The notes below the pieces were generated by a model. The model did no database searches. It had not been told where the DNA came from and saw only the letters and a program-made list of their open reading frames with translations. DNA of 32,455 bases from Deltaproteobacteria bacterium (GTDB taxonomy: Bacteria; Desulfobacterota; Binatia; Binatales; Binataceae): NCBI GenBank assembly GCA_021827495.1, contig JAKAVN010000023.1:1-32455 (forward strand). Direction: 5' to 3'. This document shows, piece after piece, positions 1 to 7,115 of the stretch. The position numbers and the translations under genes were made by a program. The first letter of the stretch is position 1, and every line of letters starts with the position of its first letter.

Positions 1-1
1 G

Positions 2-1024
2 GAGGCGCACGAGGAAGCCGACCGGCGCGCCAAGCGCATCATTTCGATCGCGATCGAGCGCCTGGCCGGCGAATTCGTCACCGAGCGCACGGTCTCGGTG
101 CTGGCGCTGCCCAACGACGAGATGAAAGGTCGAATCATCGGGCGCGAAGGGCGCAACATCCGCGCCATCGAGGCCGCCACCGGCGTCGATATCATCATCG
201 ACGACACGCCCGAGGCGATCGTGATCTCGTGCCATAACCCGATCCGGCGCGAAATCGCGCGGATCTCCCTGGAGCGGCTCATCTCCGACGGCCGGATTCA
301 TCCGGGCCGCATCGAAGAGGTCGTGCGCAAGGCCGAGCAGGAGGTCGAGGAATCGATCCGCGAGGCCGGCCAGCGCGCCATCATCGAGGTCGGCGTCCAC
401 GGCATCCATCCCGAGCTGGTCAAGCTGCTGGGGATGCTCAAGTACCGTTACAGCTACGCGCAGAACGTCCTGATGCATTCGCTGGAAGCGGCGTTTCTGT
501 GCGGCGCGATGGCGGCCGAGCTGGGGCTCAACGAAAAGCAGGCGCGCCGCGCGGCGCTCCTGCACGACATCGGCAAGGCCTTGACCCACGAGGTCGAGGG
601 CTCGCACGCGCTGATCGGCGCCGAGCTCGCGCGCAAGTACGGCGAGTCGGCCAAGATCGTCAACGCGATCGCGGCCCATCACGAGGAGGTCAAGGCCGAA
701 ACCATCCTGGCGCCGCTGGTCGACGCGGCCGACGCGCTCAGCGGAGCGCGGCCGGGCGCGCGGCGCGAGGTACTGGAGAGCTACGTCAAGCGGCTCGAGG
801 ATCTCGAGACCATCGCCAAGTCGTTCAAGGGCGTGGAAAAGTGCTTTGCGGTGCAGGCCGGGCGCGAGATGCGGATCATCGTCGAGCCAGGCCAGATCTC
901 CGACGAGGACGCGACGATGCTGGCGCGCGACGTGGCCAAGAAGATCGAAACCGACATGACCTACCCCGGGCAGATCCGGGTGACGGTCATCCGCGAAACC
1001 CGCGCGACGGAGCTCGCGCGCTAA
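2..1024 (+). CDS. rny: Ribonuclease Y, 3' part (5' end outside window)
   Basis: Membrane-anchored endoribonuclease that starts mRNA decay. The reading frame is open from base 2, so the N-terminal membrane segment and coiled coil lie upstream of the window. The visible part has the KH RNA-binding domain ([15 protein letters not shown] followed by the VDIIIDDTP turn, bases about 128-230) and the HD phosphohydrolase domain, with the metal motif LLHDIGKA near base 560 and the later AHHEEV. It ends with the family-typical tail containing [15 protein letters not shown]-only stem-loop follows the stop, before the ferritin-like gene. Identification is secure; the 5' truncation is only the window edge. 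RNase Y is typical of Firmicutes and of several delta-type Gram-negatives, and absent from E. coli. Confidence 0.96.
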   Translation, partial: EAHEEADRRAKRIISIAIERLAGEFVTERTVSVLALPNDEMKGRIIGREGRNIRAIEAATGVDIIIDDTPEAIVISCHNPIRREIARISLERLISDGRIHPGRIEEVVRKAEQEVEESIREAGQRAIIEVGVHGIHPELVKLLGMLKYRYSYAQNVLMHSLEAAFLCGAMAAELGLNEKQARRAALLHDIGKALTHEVEGSHALIGAELARKYGESAKIVNAIAAHHEEVKAETILAPLVDAADALSGARPGARREVLESYVKRLEDLETIAKSFKGVEKCFAVQAGREMRIIVEPGQISDEDATMLARDVAKKIETDMTYPGQIRVTVIRETRATELAR

Positions 1025-1035
1025 GTGCGCCGCAG

Positions 1036-1062
1036 CCGGCGCCGGCCTTGGCCCGGCGCCGG
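1036..1062 (+). other. GC-rich stem-loop after rny
   Basis: Two copies of the self-complementary decamer CCGGCGCCGG (1036-1045 and 1053-1062) enclose a 7-base spacer, so a perfect 10-bp hairpin can form just after the rny stop. There is no U tract. It may stabilise the rny 3' end or act as a weak terminator. Confidence 0.45.
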
Positions 1063-1076
1063 CCGCGGGCTATCAT
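1048..1076 (+). promoter_or_regulatory. Candidate sigma-70 promoter of the ferritin-like gene (leaderless geometry)
   Basis: TTGGCC (1048-1053), 17-bp spacer, TATCAT (1071-1076; 5/6 to TATAAT). The predicted start site falls at about 1083, only a few bases before the ATG at 1087, and no Shine-Dalgarno sequence is visible. The -35 box overlaps the preceding stem-loop. Confidence 0.4.
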
Positions 1077-1086
1077 CAGGCCCACG

Positions 1087-1626
1087 ATGCCGACGACGCG
1101 CGAAGTCCTCGAAGCCGCCATCGGGCTGGAAAAGCGGAGCATGGCGCTCTATGCGCGCTTCGCCAAGACTTTCGCCGACAATCCGCGCCTGCACGAGTTC
1201 TGGTTCGGGATGGCGCGTGACGAGGCGCGCCACGTCGGCGCGCTCGATCTGGTAACCACCGTGCTCGACTTCGAAGAGGTGCTCGACCGGCCAAGTCCAG
1301 TGGTGCTCGAAGCGGCGACGATGGCCAGGCTGGGTGCGCTGCTGGAGCGTGGCGCGCGCGAAGCCGAGGGCGGTCTCGAGATCGGGCGGGCGCTGGGACT
1401 CGCGCTCGAGGTCGAGGAGACAGAGCTCGAGGACAAGGTCGGCGACCTGCTCAAGGCGCTGCAGCAGCATGACGAATACGAGCGCTGCATGCGCCTGCTG
1501 GTCCACGATCTCGGCGAGCTGAGCTACATGATCGAGCAGTATTGCCAGGACCCGGCGCTGCTCCAGCGCTGCGACGAGCTGGTCAACCATCACGCCGAGA
1601 CGCTGCGGCTCTCCGCCGCGCACTGA
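1087..1626 (+). CDS. Ferritin-like (rubrerythrin-type) four-helix protein
   Basis: A 179-residue helical protein with the spacing of ferritin-like di-iron proteins: Glu15 in helix 1, E46-x-x-H49 in helix 2, an acidic helix 3 around residues 108-116 (EVEETELED) and His/Glu-rich helix 4 (residues 128-150). There is no rubredoxin domain. The family stores iron or detoxifies peroxide, but not all four metal-ligand positions can be assigned with certainty, so catalytic competence is inferred. The open frame extends far upstream as a shadow of rny. ATG 1087 is chosen because a -10 box lies 10 bases before it and the domain begins at once. Cytoplasmic, no signal peptide. Confidence 0.75.
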   Translation: MPTTREVLEAAIGLEKRSMALYARFAKTFADNPRLHEFWFGMARDEARHVGALDLVTTVLDFEEVLDRPSPVVLEAATMARLGALLERGAREAEGGLEIGRALGLALEVEETELEDKVGDLLKALQQHDEYERCMRLLVHDLGELSYMIEQYCQDPALLQRCDELVNHHAETLRLSAAH

Positions 1627-1668
1627 ACGGTTGGCCGGCGCGCCGCTGCGCTTTGGGCTGCGCGCGCA

Positions 1669-1698
1669 TGGACGCATGCCCTGCGGGTCGGTTATAAA
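1669..1698 (+). promoter_or_regulatory. Candidate promoter of the tRNA pair
   Basis: TGGACG (1669-1674), 18-bp spacer, TATAAA (1693-1698). The predicted start is about 1705, six bases before tRNA-Gln, as expected for a short-leader tRNA transcript. Confidence 0.5.
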
Positions 1699-1710
1699 TA
1701 TGGCGCGCGT

Positions 1711-1786
1711 TGAGGAGTAGCCGAATTGGCAAGGCACCTGACTCTGGATCAGGGGATTGGAGGTTCGAGTCCTCCCTCCTCAGCCA
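1711..1786 (+). tRNA. tRNA-Gln(CUG)
   Basis: Full cloverleaf read by hand. The acceptor TGAGGAG (1711-1717) pairs with 1776-1782 and starts with the U1:A72 pair typical of bacterial tRNA-Gln. Anticodon stem 1737-1741/1749-1753 encloses a 7-base loop with anticodon CTG (1744-1746). The T-arm is 1759-1775. Discriminator G1783 is followed by encoded CCA (1784-1786). Confidence 0.95.
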
Positions 1787-1788
1787 AC

Positions 1789-1807
1789 TCTCCCTCTCAA
1801 GGGGAGA
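1789..1807 (+). other. Small hairpin between the two tRNAs
   Basis: TCTCCC (1789-1794) and GGGAGA (1802-1807) pair around a 7-base loop. It could be a processing element in the Gln-Glu tRNA precursor. Its sequence resembles the stem at 28043-28066. Confidence 0.35.
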
Positions 1808-1819
1808 CGTCTGCCGTTT

Positions 1820-1894
1820 GGTCCCATCGTCTAGTGGTTAGGACACCGGCCTCTCACGTCGGGAACGCGGGTTCGACTCCCGCTGGGATCACCA
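1820..1894 (+). tRNA. tRNA-Glu(CUC)
   Basis: Acceptor 1820-1826 pairs with 1884-1890 (one G:U). Anticodon stem 1846-1850/1858-1862 encloses anticodon CTC (1853-1855). The D-arm and T-arm (GCGGG TTCGACT CCCGC, 1867-1883) are canonical. Discriminator A1891, encoded CCA 1892-1894. It lies 33 bases after tRNA-Gln and is probably co-transcribed with it. Confidence 0.95.
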
Positions 1895-2170
1895 AGCAAG
1901 TCACTCGCTCAGCTATCGGCGGCGTAGGCGATAGCGGCACGGAGGTTTTCGCGTGCCAGCCGAGGATAGGGGATCGCGAAATCCGGGCGCGCCTTCGAAT
2001 CCTCAGCGGGGAGTGGTCTGCGCAGTCTGCTTAGCCTGCTGAGCCGCCGGAGCGTGACCTATGGTTTGGCTTCCGCTTGGTGTAGGCGAAGCGATGCCGT
2101 TAACGACGGGTCGAAAATAGCCCGGCCTTTCAAACGAGAACACTGGCCGCAAAATTAGGTGCGCGGCCGG
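1895..2170. other. Intergenic region after the tRNAs
   Basis: No gene is supported. One inverted repeat, GCTATCG (1912-1918) with CGATAGC (1929-1935), could be a weak terminator of the tRNA transcript but has no U tract. A TTCGAATCC string near 1998 resembles a T-loop but has no pairing partners. Confidence 0.5.
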
Positions 2171-2563
2171 CTACGACATCAGGTCGTACGCCTTGTGCGT
2201 GTCGAGGTACTCGCGAACCCGCCGGATTTTTCCACCCTCGATTTCGAAGACGAAGCAATACTCGTTCGAGTAGTCGCGGCCGTTAGCGACTTTGCCCTTG
2301 TTGGTCAACTCGAGGATCACCACGTCACCATCGCCATAGACGCCGCTGATCTCGCTGGTCAGCCCGTTAGGAAAAATCTTCGCGGCGCCGCGCGAGAACT
2401 CCAGCACCGCGGCTTTGCCCTGCTTGAGTCCCGAGAGCGACAACTTGCCCGGGATGAGCCAGCTCACATCGTCTGACATGTTGGCAAACGCGGCCTTGAT
2501 GTCGCCCTTGACGAACGACTGCCAGGTCCTGGTCACCAATTGCTTGTTTTGTTCGACGCTCAT
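2171..2563 (-). CDS. NTF2-like / SnoaL-like fold protein
   Basis: A 130-residue protein of the cone-shaped NTF2-like superfamily. It has an N-terminal helix (NKQLVTRTWQSFVKGDIKAAF), the D-D-V-S-W-L-I-P-G strand typical of ketosteroid-isomerase-like members, and ends in the strand set CFVFEIEGGKIRRVREYLDTHKAY. Members are small cytoplasmic isomerases, hydrolases or ligand-binding proteins; the substrate cannot be read from sequence. The start is supported by AGGAG about eight bases upstream on the minus strand. It follows the alcohol dehydrogenase gene on the same strand after about 136 bases, so co-transcription is possible. Confidence 0.8.
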   Translation of the reverse strand: MSVEQNKQLVTRTWQSFVKGDIKAAFANMSDDVSWLIPGKLSLSGLKQGKAAVLEFSRGAAKIFPNGLTSEISGVYGDGDVVILELTNKGKVANGRDYSNEYCFVFEIEGGKIRRVREYLDTHKAYDLMS

Positions 2564-2670
2564 GGCTGTGACTCCTCTTTCGTGGTTCGTTGTTGTTGTC
2601 GCCTGATCGATCGGCGCATTCGTTCTCGAACGGCCGCTAAAAAATACACCGTCTCATGTTCTTTCGTCGG

Positions 2671-2690
2671 GGGCCGCGCGCGAGCGGCCC
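2671..2690 (-). terminator. GC stem-loop after the alcohol dehydrogenase gene
   Basis: GGGCCGC (2671-2677) and GCGGCCC (2684-2690) form a perfect 7-bp stem just downstream of the minus-strand dehydrogenase stop. There is no clear U run, so it may only stabilise the 3' end. Confidence 0.3.
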
Positions 2691-2699
2691 TGCCGTTAT

Positions 2700-3884
2700 T
2701 CAGTAAGCCGCCTCCAGCAACTGGACCAGGTTCTCGCGCGTCACCGGCCGGCCGACCGTGTTCGAGCGCTCGACTTCTTCGAGCACGGTGGCCGCGATCG
2801 TGCCAATCTCCGCGTGCGGCACGCCGGCGTCGCGCAGCCGGTGGGGAACCTCGAACTGCGCGATGAACTTGGCCATCCGCTCCGCACATTCCATCGCGGC
2901 CGCCCGCAGGCTGCGTTCGTCGAAACGCACGCCCAAGCCCTCGGCGATCGGCCCAAAGCGCTCCGGCGCGGTGTCCGCCATGAAGCGCATCACATGCGGC
3001 AGCGTGATACACGAGGTGACCCCGTGCGGCACGTCCCACATCGGGCCGATCTGATGGCCCAGCGCGTGCGAGATGCCCACCCGCGCGCTCATGATGCCGA
3101 AGATCGAGAACCACGCCGCGAGCTGGCATTGCCCGCGATGGGCCACCGACTCGGCGGCGCTGGTCTTGAGCGAGGCCGGCAGATGCTCGACCAGCAGCGA
3201 AATCGCGCGGGCCGCCAGCGTATCGACGATCAACTGGTGGCGCGTCGAGTAGATGACCTCGACCGCATGGTCCATCGCGCGCATCCCGGTCGCCGCCCAT
3301 AGCCAGGCCGGCGTCTCGACCGTCAGCTCGGGGTCGAGAATGATGGTGCGCGGCTGCAGGCGCGGATCGGCCACGCCGCCCTTGACGTGGCTCGACTCGT
3401 CGGTGACGCCGCCGATCGGCGTGAACTCGCCGGCCGACAGCGTGGTCGGCAGCGCGATATGGATCAGGTCGGGTCCGCCGGGCACCTCGGCCGCCTCGAA
3501 ATCGATGGTATGCGCGGCGGCGGCGCCGGGGCGTGAGCCCTCCAGGATGCGCTTGGCGGCGACCTTCACCGTATCGATCGGGCTGCCGCCGCCGAAGCTC
3601 ACCATGCAGTCCGCGCCAGTGCGTTGGTATTCCTCGACCAGCGCGGCGACGCTCTGCGAGGGCACATGCTGGCGCGCGCCCTTGAACACGCCGGCCAGGC
3701 GCGAAGCGGCCGCCCCGGCCACCTTGTCGAGCAGCTGCGAGCGTCCCAGCGTCTTGCCGGTCACGATCAGCGCGCGGTTGAGCCCGCGGCGCTCGAGCTC
3801 GCGGCCGAGGCCTGCGGCCCGGCCCGGCCCGAAGGCCACCTTTTCCAGGCGCGTAAAGGTGAACTCACCCGTTAATGAATCCAT
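2700..3884 (-). CDS. Iron-containing alcohol dehydrogenase family (maleylacetate reductase-like)
   Basis: A 394-residue NAD(P)-dependent oxidoreductase of the Fe-ADH family. The dinucleotide motif GGGSPID is at residues 98-104 and a PTTLSAGEFTP segment follows at 146-156. The metal-site region holds His206, His273, His277 and His287 (ISHALGHQIGP and WDVPHG). The usual first ligand, the Asp of G-x-D-A-L-x-H-A-x-E, is Arg202 here (GMRAMDHAVE). Loss of that Asp is also seen in maleylacetate reductases, so a reductase of that type is as likely as an alcohol dehydrogenase. The start is supported by GGGAG seven bases upstream. No aromatic-degradation genes are adjacent to define the substrate. Confidence 0.87.
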   Translation of the reverse strand: MDSLTGEFTFTRLEKVAFGPGRAAGLGRELERRGLNRALIVTGKTLGRSQLLDKVAGAAASRLAGVFKGARQHVPSQSVAALVEEYQRTGADCMVSFGGGSPIDTVKVAAKRILEGSRPGAAAAHTIDFEAAEVPGGPDLIHIALPTTLSAGEFTPIGGVTDESSHVKGGVADPRLQPRTIILDPELTVETPAWLWAATGMRAMDHAVEVIYSTRHQLIVDTLAARAISLLVEHLPASLKTSAAESVAHRGQCQLAAWFSIFGIMSARVGISHALGHQIGPMWDVPHGVTSCITLPHVMRFMADTAPERFGPIAEGLGVRFDERSLRAAAMECAERMAKFIAQFEVPHRLRDAGVPHAEIGTIAATVLEEVERSNTVGRPVTRENLVQLLEAAY

Positions 3885-3989
3885 CGCATGACTCCCCGCG
3901 CGGTTCCCCGCGCGACGCCCCGCCCTGTTCCCGCGCGGGGTGTTGGATGATGTATGGCACGCGGCGCACCCGGCCGGGCCGCGTTCGCC

Positions 3990-4964
3990 TCAGCGCTTAA
4001 TTATCACGAGCGTACCGATCGGCAGAAGCGCTTCGAGCTCGTCGATCGCGCCATTGTCGACCGAGATGCATCCGGTAGTCCAGTTGACATTGCCAGTGTT
4101 GAGGATCGGTTCGTCGGTGCCATGGATTCCGATCCCGTCGCCCTCGGAAATCGGGCGCCCGTGATAGCGCGGTATTGCATGTTCCGAGACCAGATCCTCG
4201 TAGCGTCGGCGGTCGACGTTGTTGGGATAGTTGAGCTTTAGGAAGTAGCGGAAGCGCCGGTTCAGCCGCTTGGCGATGATGGTGTAAACGCCTTCGGGCG
4301 TGCGGCGGTCGCCCGACCACAGCTTGGTCCCGGGGTCGAGGTTGCGCCCGAATACCGCGTGATACTCTTTGTAGAGATGGCCCCGGTAATAGACGACCAA
4401 CCGGTGCTGCGACTTGTACACCGTCACCGACCAGCTCAACGGATCGCGCATCACCGACTGGTCCCTGGTATTGCGCAAGGCGATCTCGCCCGGCGTCGGC
4501 AGATGCGCGGCAGCCGCGCCGGCGGTTGCCACGGCGGCTGCGCCACCCGGCGGCGTGAACGCTGCCAGGCTCGGCCGCGACACAGCCACGGGTTGCGCGG
4601 CCGCCACCGGCTGTGCGAGCGCGGTCCCCGGCGGCGCCGGGGACGCGCTCGCCGGCGGCTCGCCAGGCAGCGCGGCCGCGCTGGCCGCGGCGCCACTAGC
4701 AGACACGGATGTCGCGGCGAGGGTCGCGGCAGCGCTCGGGCTCGCGGGCAGCGCCGGATGAACCGGCGGCACCACCACCCATTGGCCAGGCTTCGGGACG
4801 GGCGAGACGACGGGCTGCCCGGCGCCGGCCGATGCGGCCGGCGCCGGGGCGGCCGCCGCAGCCGCTGCGGAATGATCCTGCGCGGGCGCGTTCGCGGCGC
4901 ATATCAACGCCGCCGCGCCGGCGAAAGCCGCTCCCCACAAAGCCAGCCCCAACATTCGCTTCAT
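3990..4964 (-). CDS. Secreted L,D-transpeptidase (YkuD domain)
   Basis: A 324-residue exported peptidoglycan enzyme. It starts with a signal peptide (MKRMLGLALWGAAFAGAA, cleavage likely near APA-QD), then has an Ala/Pro-rich linker of about 140 residues and a C-terminal YkuD domain. The catalytic pair is visible: His281 in GIHGTDEP and Cys299 in TTGCISVDN. The Arg that often follows the Cys-Ile is Ser here, as in some family branches that cleave rather than form crosslinks, so the exact reaction is open. A longer frame exists upstream, but ATG 4964 has GGAGAAGG four bases ahead and yields a proper signal peptide. Divergent from the flavin-reductase-like gene, with facing promoters. Confidence 0.88.
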   Translation of the reverse strand: MKRMLGLALWGAAFAGAAALICAANAPAQDHSAAAAAAAPAPAASAGAGQPVVSPVPKPGQWVVVPPVHPALPASPSAAATLAATSVSASGAAASAAALPGEPPASASPAPPGTALAQPVAAAQPVAVSRPSLAAFTPPGGAAAVATAGAAAAHLPTPGEIALRNTRDQSVMRDPLSWSVTVYKSQHRLVVYYRGHLYKEYHAVFGRNLDPGTKLWSGDRRTPEGVYTIIAKRLNRRFRYFLKLNYPNNVDRRRYEDLVSEHAIPRYHGRPISEGDGIGIHGTDEPILNTGNVNWTTGCISVDNGAIDELEALLPIGTLVIIKR

Positions 4965-4988
4965 CGCACCTTCTCCACCGCCAGCATG

Positions 4989-5017
4989 ATTGTGGAAGAG
5001 CTTGGCCGCCGGGTCAA
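4989..5017 (-). promoter_or_regulatory. Candidate promoter of the L,D-transpeptidase gene
   Basis: On the minus strand: TTGACC (5017-5012), 17-bp spacer, CACAAT (4994-4989). The predicted start is about 4982, giving a leader of roughly 18 bases that carries the ribosome binding site. Confidence 0.45.
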
Positions 5018-5030
5018 TTCTTAATAGCCT

Positions 5031-5058
5031 TTGACACAATCGGTCTGGCGACAATAAC
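5031..5058 (+). promoter_or_regulatory. Candidate promoter of the first flavin-reductase-like gene (leaderless geometry)
   Basis: A perfect TTGACA (5031-5036), 16-bp spacer, AATAAC (5053-5058). The start site would be at about 5065, four bases before ATG 5069, with no Shine-Dalgarno sequence. Its -35 box lies 13 bases from the -35 box of the divergent promoter. Confidence 0.45.
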
Positions 5059-5068
5059 TGGTGCTTCG

Positions 5069-5581
5069 ATGGATAACGATCTGGCTCAGGCGTTCGCTTC
5101 GCTTACCACCGGCATCTATGTGCTGACCGTAGTTGATGGCGGCCATCATCACGGGATGTCGTCGTCATGGGTGGCGCAGGTCTCCGGCGCGCCGCCGCTG
5201 TTCACGGCGGCGGTCGATAATAATCACTTCTCGCGCGCCGCGCTGGCCCGCAGCGGCGTGCTCGGTTTCAACGTGGTCGGCGCACGCGGCAAGGCGCTGG
5301 AGGATTATTTCTACTCGGCGCGGGCGCGGCGGCCCGACAATCTAACTGACTTCGAGTATGAACTATCGCCCGCCCTCGGCGTGCCGTGGCTAAAGCAGGC
5401 GATGGTCTCGATCGAGGCGCGGGTGGTCAACAGCGTCGTCGCTGGTGACCATACGATATTCATCGCGCAGCCCCTGGGCGTCCGCGTCAGAAGCAACGAG
5501 CGGCCGCTGACCTCGCTCGATCTCGACTATGTATACCTGGGCGGGCGCGAGGTTCTGCCGCGCGACCGCTCGGGATGGTAG
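5069..5581 (+). CDS. Flavin reductase-like FMN-binding split-barrel protein (first of two)
   Basis: A 170-residue protein of the flavin-reductase-like domain family. The order is family-typical: LTTGIYVLTVVDG at the start, a GMSSSWVAQVSGAPPLFTAAV segment that contacts the flavin in homologues, LGFNVVGARG, and GDHTIFIAQPLGV near the end. Members reduce free FMN/FAD with NAD(P)H for a partner monooxygenase, or bind FMN/haem. No monooxygenase is adjacent. It is clearly related to, but diverged from, the next gene (5705), so the two are tandem paralogues or convergently placed relatives. ATG 5069 was preferred to longer upstream frames, which overlap the divergent gene. Confidence 0.8.
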   Translation: MDNDLAQAFASLTTGIYVLTVVDGGHHHGMSSSWVAQVSGAPPLFTAAVDNNHFSRAALARSGVLGFNVVGARGKALEDYFYSARARRPDNLTDFEYELSPALGVPWLKQAMVSIEARVVNSVVAGDHTIFIAQPLGVRVRSNERPLTSLDLDYVYLGGREVLPRDRSGW

Positions 5582-5652
5582 CCGGGGCGTACCCCGCGAA
5601 AGCTTGGTCTTGCGCAGGGCCCCTGGCGAGCTTTAGCCTGCCGAGGTCTAAA

Positions 5653-5682
5653 TTGACCGTCGGCAAACCGCTCTGCTAGCAT
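5653..5682 (+). promoter_or_regulatory. Candidate promoter of the second flavin-reductase-like gene
   Basis: TTGACC (5653-5658), 18-bp spacer, TAGCAT (5677-5682). It is followed by GGAG (5693-5696) and ATG 5705, giving a short normal leader. Confidence 0.45.
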
Positions 5683-5704
5683 CCGCGAACGCGGAGATTT
5701 TCCG

Positions 5705-6181
5705 ATGCCGATCGACAGAAATGAACTACGCCGGGTGATGGGGCATTTCGCCACCGGCGTAACCGTGATCACCACTCTCTCCAGCGATGGCAAGTTCTAC
5801 GGCCTGACCGCCAACGCTTTCACCTCGGTCTCGCTGGACCCGCCGCTGCTGCTCATCTCGGTCGACCAGAAGGCGGAGAGCTATCCCTTTTTCGAGGAGA
5901 GCAAGGTCTTCACGGTTAACATCCTAGCCGACGACCAGGAATCGCTGTCGCGCCGCTTCGCCGTCAGCGGTGGTCCCAAGTTCGACGGCGTGGCCTATCG
6001 CACGGGCGCAAACGGAGCGCCGATCCTGGAGGGCACGCTGGGCTACATCGAGTGCAAAGTCGCTGCAACCTATCCCGGCGGAGACCACACCATCTATCTT
6101 GGCGAGATCCAGGAAGCCGCGACCGTCGACCGCAAACCCCTGCTCTTCTTCCGTGGCGGCTACCGCGCGCTCGGTGACTAA
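5705..6181 (+). CDS. Flavin reductase (HpaC/DIM6-type), second of two
   Basis: A 158-residue NAD(P)H:flavin oxidoreductase-like protein. It has the family signature MGHFATGVTVITT, then GLTANAFTSVSLDPPLLLISVD (flavin-phosphate contact region), FTVNILADDQ, FDGVAYRTGANGAPIL and GDHTIYLGEI close to the C-terminus. This is a closer match to HpaC-type reductases than the upstream gene. GGAG eight bases ahead of ATG 5705 supports the start. The stop overlaps the GTG start of the glycosyltransferase by eight bases, which implies translational coupling of two genes with no obvious metabolic link. Confidence 0.88.
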   Translation: MPIDRNELRRVMGHFATGVTVITTLSSDGKFYGLTANAFTSVSLDPPLLLISVDQKAESYPFFEESKVFTVNILADDQESLSRRFAVSGGPKFDGVAYRTGANGAPILEGTLGYIECKVAATYPGGDHTIYLGEIQEAATVDRKPLLFFRGGYRALGD

Positions 6182-6917
6182 GCCGGCCGCCCTGTCCGGG
6201 GTCAGCGTCTTCCTGCCCTGCCACAATGAGGAAGGCAACGTCGAGCGCGTGGTTGCGGCGCTCGACTCCGAATTGCCGAAGATTGCCGCACGGCATGAAA
6301 TCATCGTGGTTGACGACGGCAGCGGCGACCGCACTGGCGAAGTCGCCGATCGCCTGGCCGCAGCCAATCCTCGCGTCAAGGTGGTCCATCATCCGGTCAA
6401 TCGCGGCTACGGCGCCGCGGTCATCTCGGGTATCCGCGCCTGCACCCAGCCGTGGGCCGTGCTATGCGACGGCGACGGCCAGTTCGAGGCTTCCGATATC
6501 GCCCGCCTGGCGGCCAGAGCGCCGGAGTACGACGTGGTGGCCGGGCACCGCGCGCATCGCGCTGACCCGCTGATGCGGCGCATCAATGGCAAGGCCTGGA
6601 CAGTGCTGATGCGGCTGTTGCTGGGCATCCACCTGCGCGACATCGATTGTGGGCTGAAGCTGTTCCGGCGCGACCTGCTGGAGGGGATCGATCTGCAGGC
6701 CAGGGGCGCGATGATCTCGGCCGAGCTGATGGCGCAATTGGCCGGGCGGGGAGCGCGCATGTGCGAGGTTGATGTCCGCCATCTGCCGCGTCTGGCCGGC
6801 GAGCAATCGGGGGCCAGTCTGAAGGTCATTGCACGCGCCTTCAAGGAACTGCTGTTACTCCATGGGCGATTGCGCCGGGCGCGCCGCAAGGGCGAGACGA
6901 TGCGCGCGAAGGGTTAG
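6174..6917 (+). CDS. GT2-family glycosyltransferase (polyprenol-phosphate type)
   Basis: A 247-residue cytoplasmic GT-A fold enzyme. Visible motifs are the N-terminal VSVFLPCHNEEGNVERVV, the nucleotide-binding DDGS (residues 47-50), NRGYGAA, and the metal-binding DGDGQ (99-103). These resemble dolichol/undecaprenyl-phosphate mannosyl- or glucosyltransferases. There is no C-terminal membrane domain; the protein ends in a basic tail, so it would act at the membrane surface. Donor and acceptor are unknown. The frame is open far upstream; GTG 6174 is chosen because it precedes the catalytic domain directly and overlaps the preceding stop. Confidence 0.85.
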   Translation: MTKPAALSGVSVFLPCHNEEGNVERVVAALDSELPKIAARHEIIVVDDGSGDRTGEVADRLAAANPRVKVVHHPVNRGYGAAVISGIRACTQPWAVLCDGDGQFEASDIARLAARAPEYDVVAGHRAHRADPLMRRINGKAWTVLMRLLLGIHLRDIDCGLKLFRRDLLEGIDLQARGAMISAELMAQLAGRGARMCEVDVRHLPRLAGEQSGASLKVIARAFKELLLLHGRLRRARRKGETMRAKG

Positions 6918-6994
6918 GCAGCGCGGATTTTTGATGTAAAAGGGACGAGTCTTGCACCGCAAAACGTATGGCGGCTAGACGAACTGCGTCAGAT

Positions 6995-7024
6995 GACGGT
7001 GCGAAAGCCGGCTGGACGGTGCGA
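6995..7024 (+). repeat. Two 10-bp direct repeats at a 20-bp period
   Basis: GACGGTGCGA occurs at 6995-7004 and again at 7015-7024. The 20-bp centre spacing is about two helical turns, so a protein could bind both on one DNA face. They lie 20 bases upstream of the sigma-54-like site, closer than usual enhancer sites. Confidence 0.5.
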
Positions 7025-7043
7025 TTTGGCTCAGGTTTTTAGC

Positions 7044-7059
7044 TGGCACGGCAATGGCA
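7044..7059 (+). promoter_or_regulatory. Sigma-54 (-24/-12) promoter of the His-rich gene
   Basis: TGGCACG, four bases, TGGCA (7044-7059). The -24 element matches the consensus fully, including the pyrimidine before it. The -12 element differs from TTGCA by one base, and the GG-to-GC distance is exactly 10. The start site would be near 7070, about 46 bases before the ATG. RpoN is encoded at 17739. Confidence 0.6.
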
Positions 7060-7115
7060 GTGGCAATTAGCGCGCGGCCTGCAAAGGGAAGCCGCCAAAG
7101 AAATAAAGGAGAAAG

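Noticed and set aside
1985-2010. tRNA remnant (T-loop-like TTCGAATCC) after tRNA-Glu
   Set aside because: No T-stem or acceptor pairing could be drawn, and no 3' tRNA duplicate typical of an integration site was found in the window.
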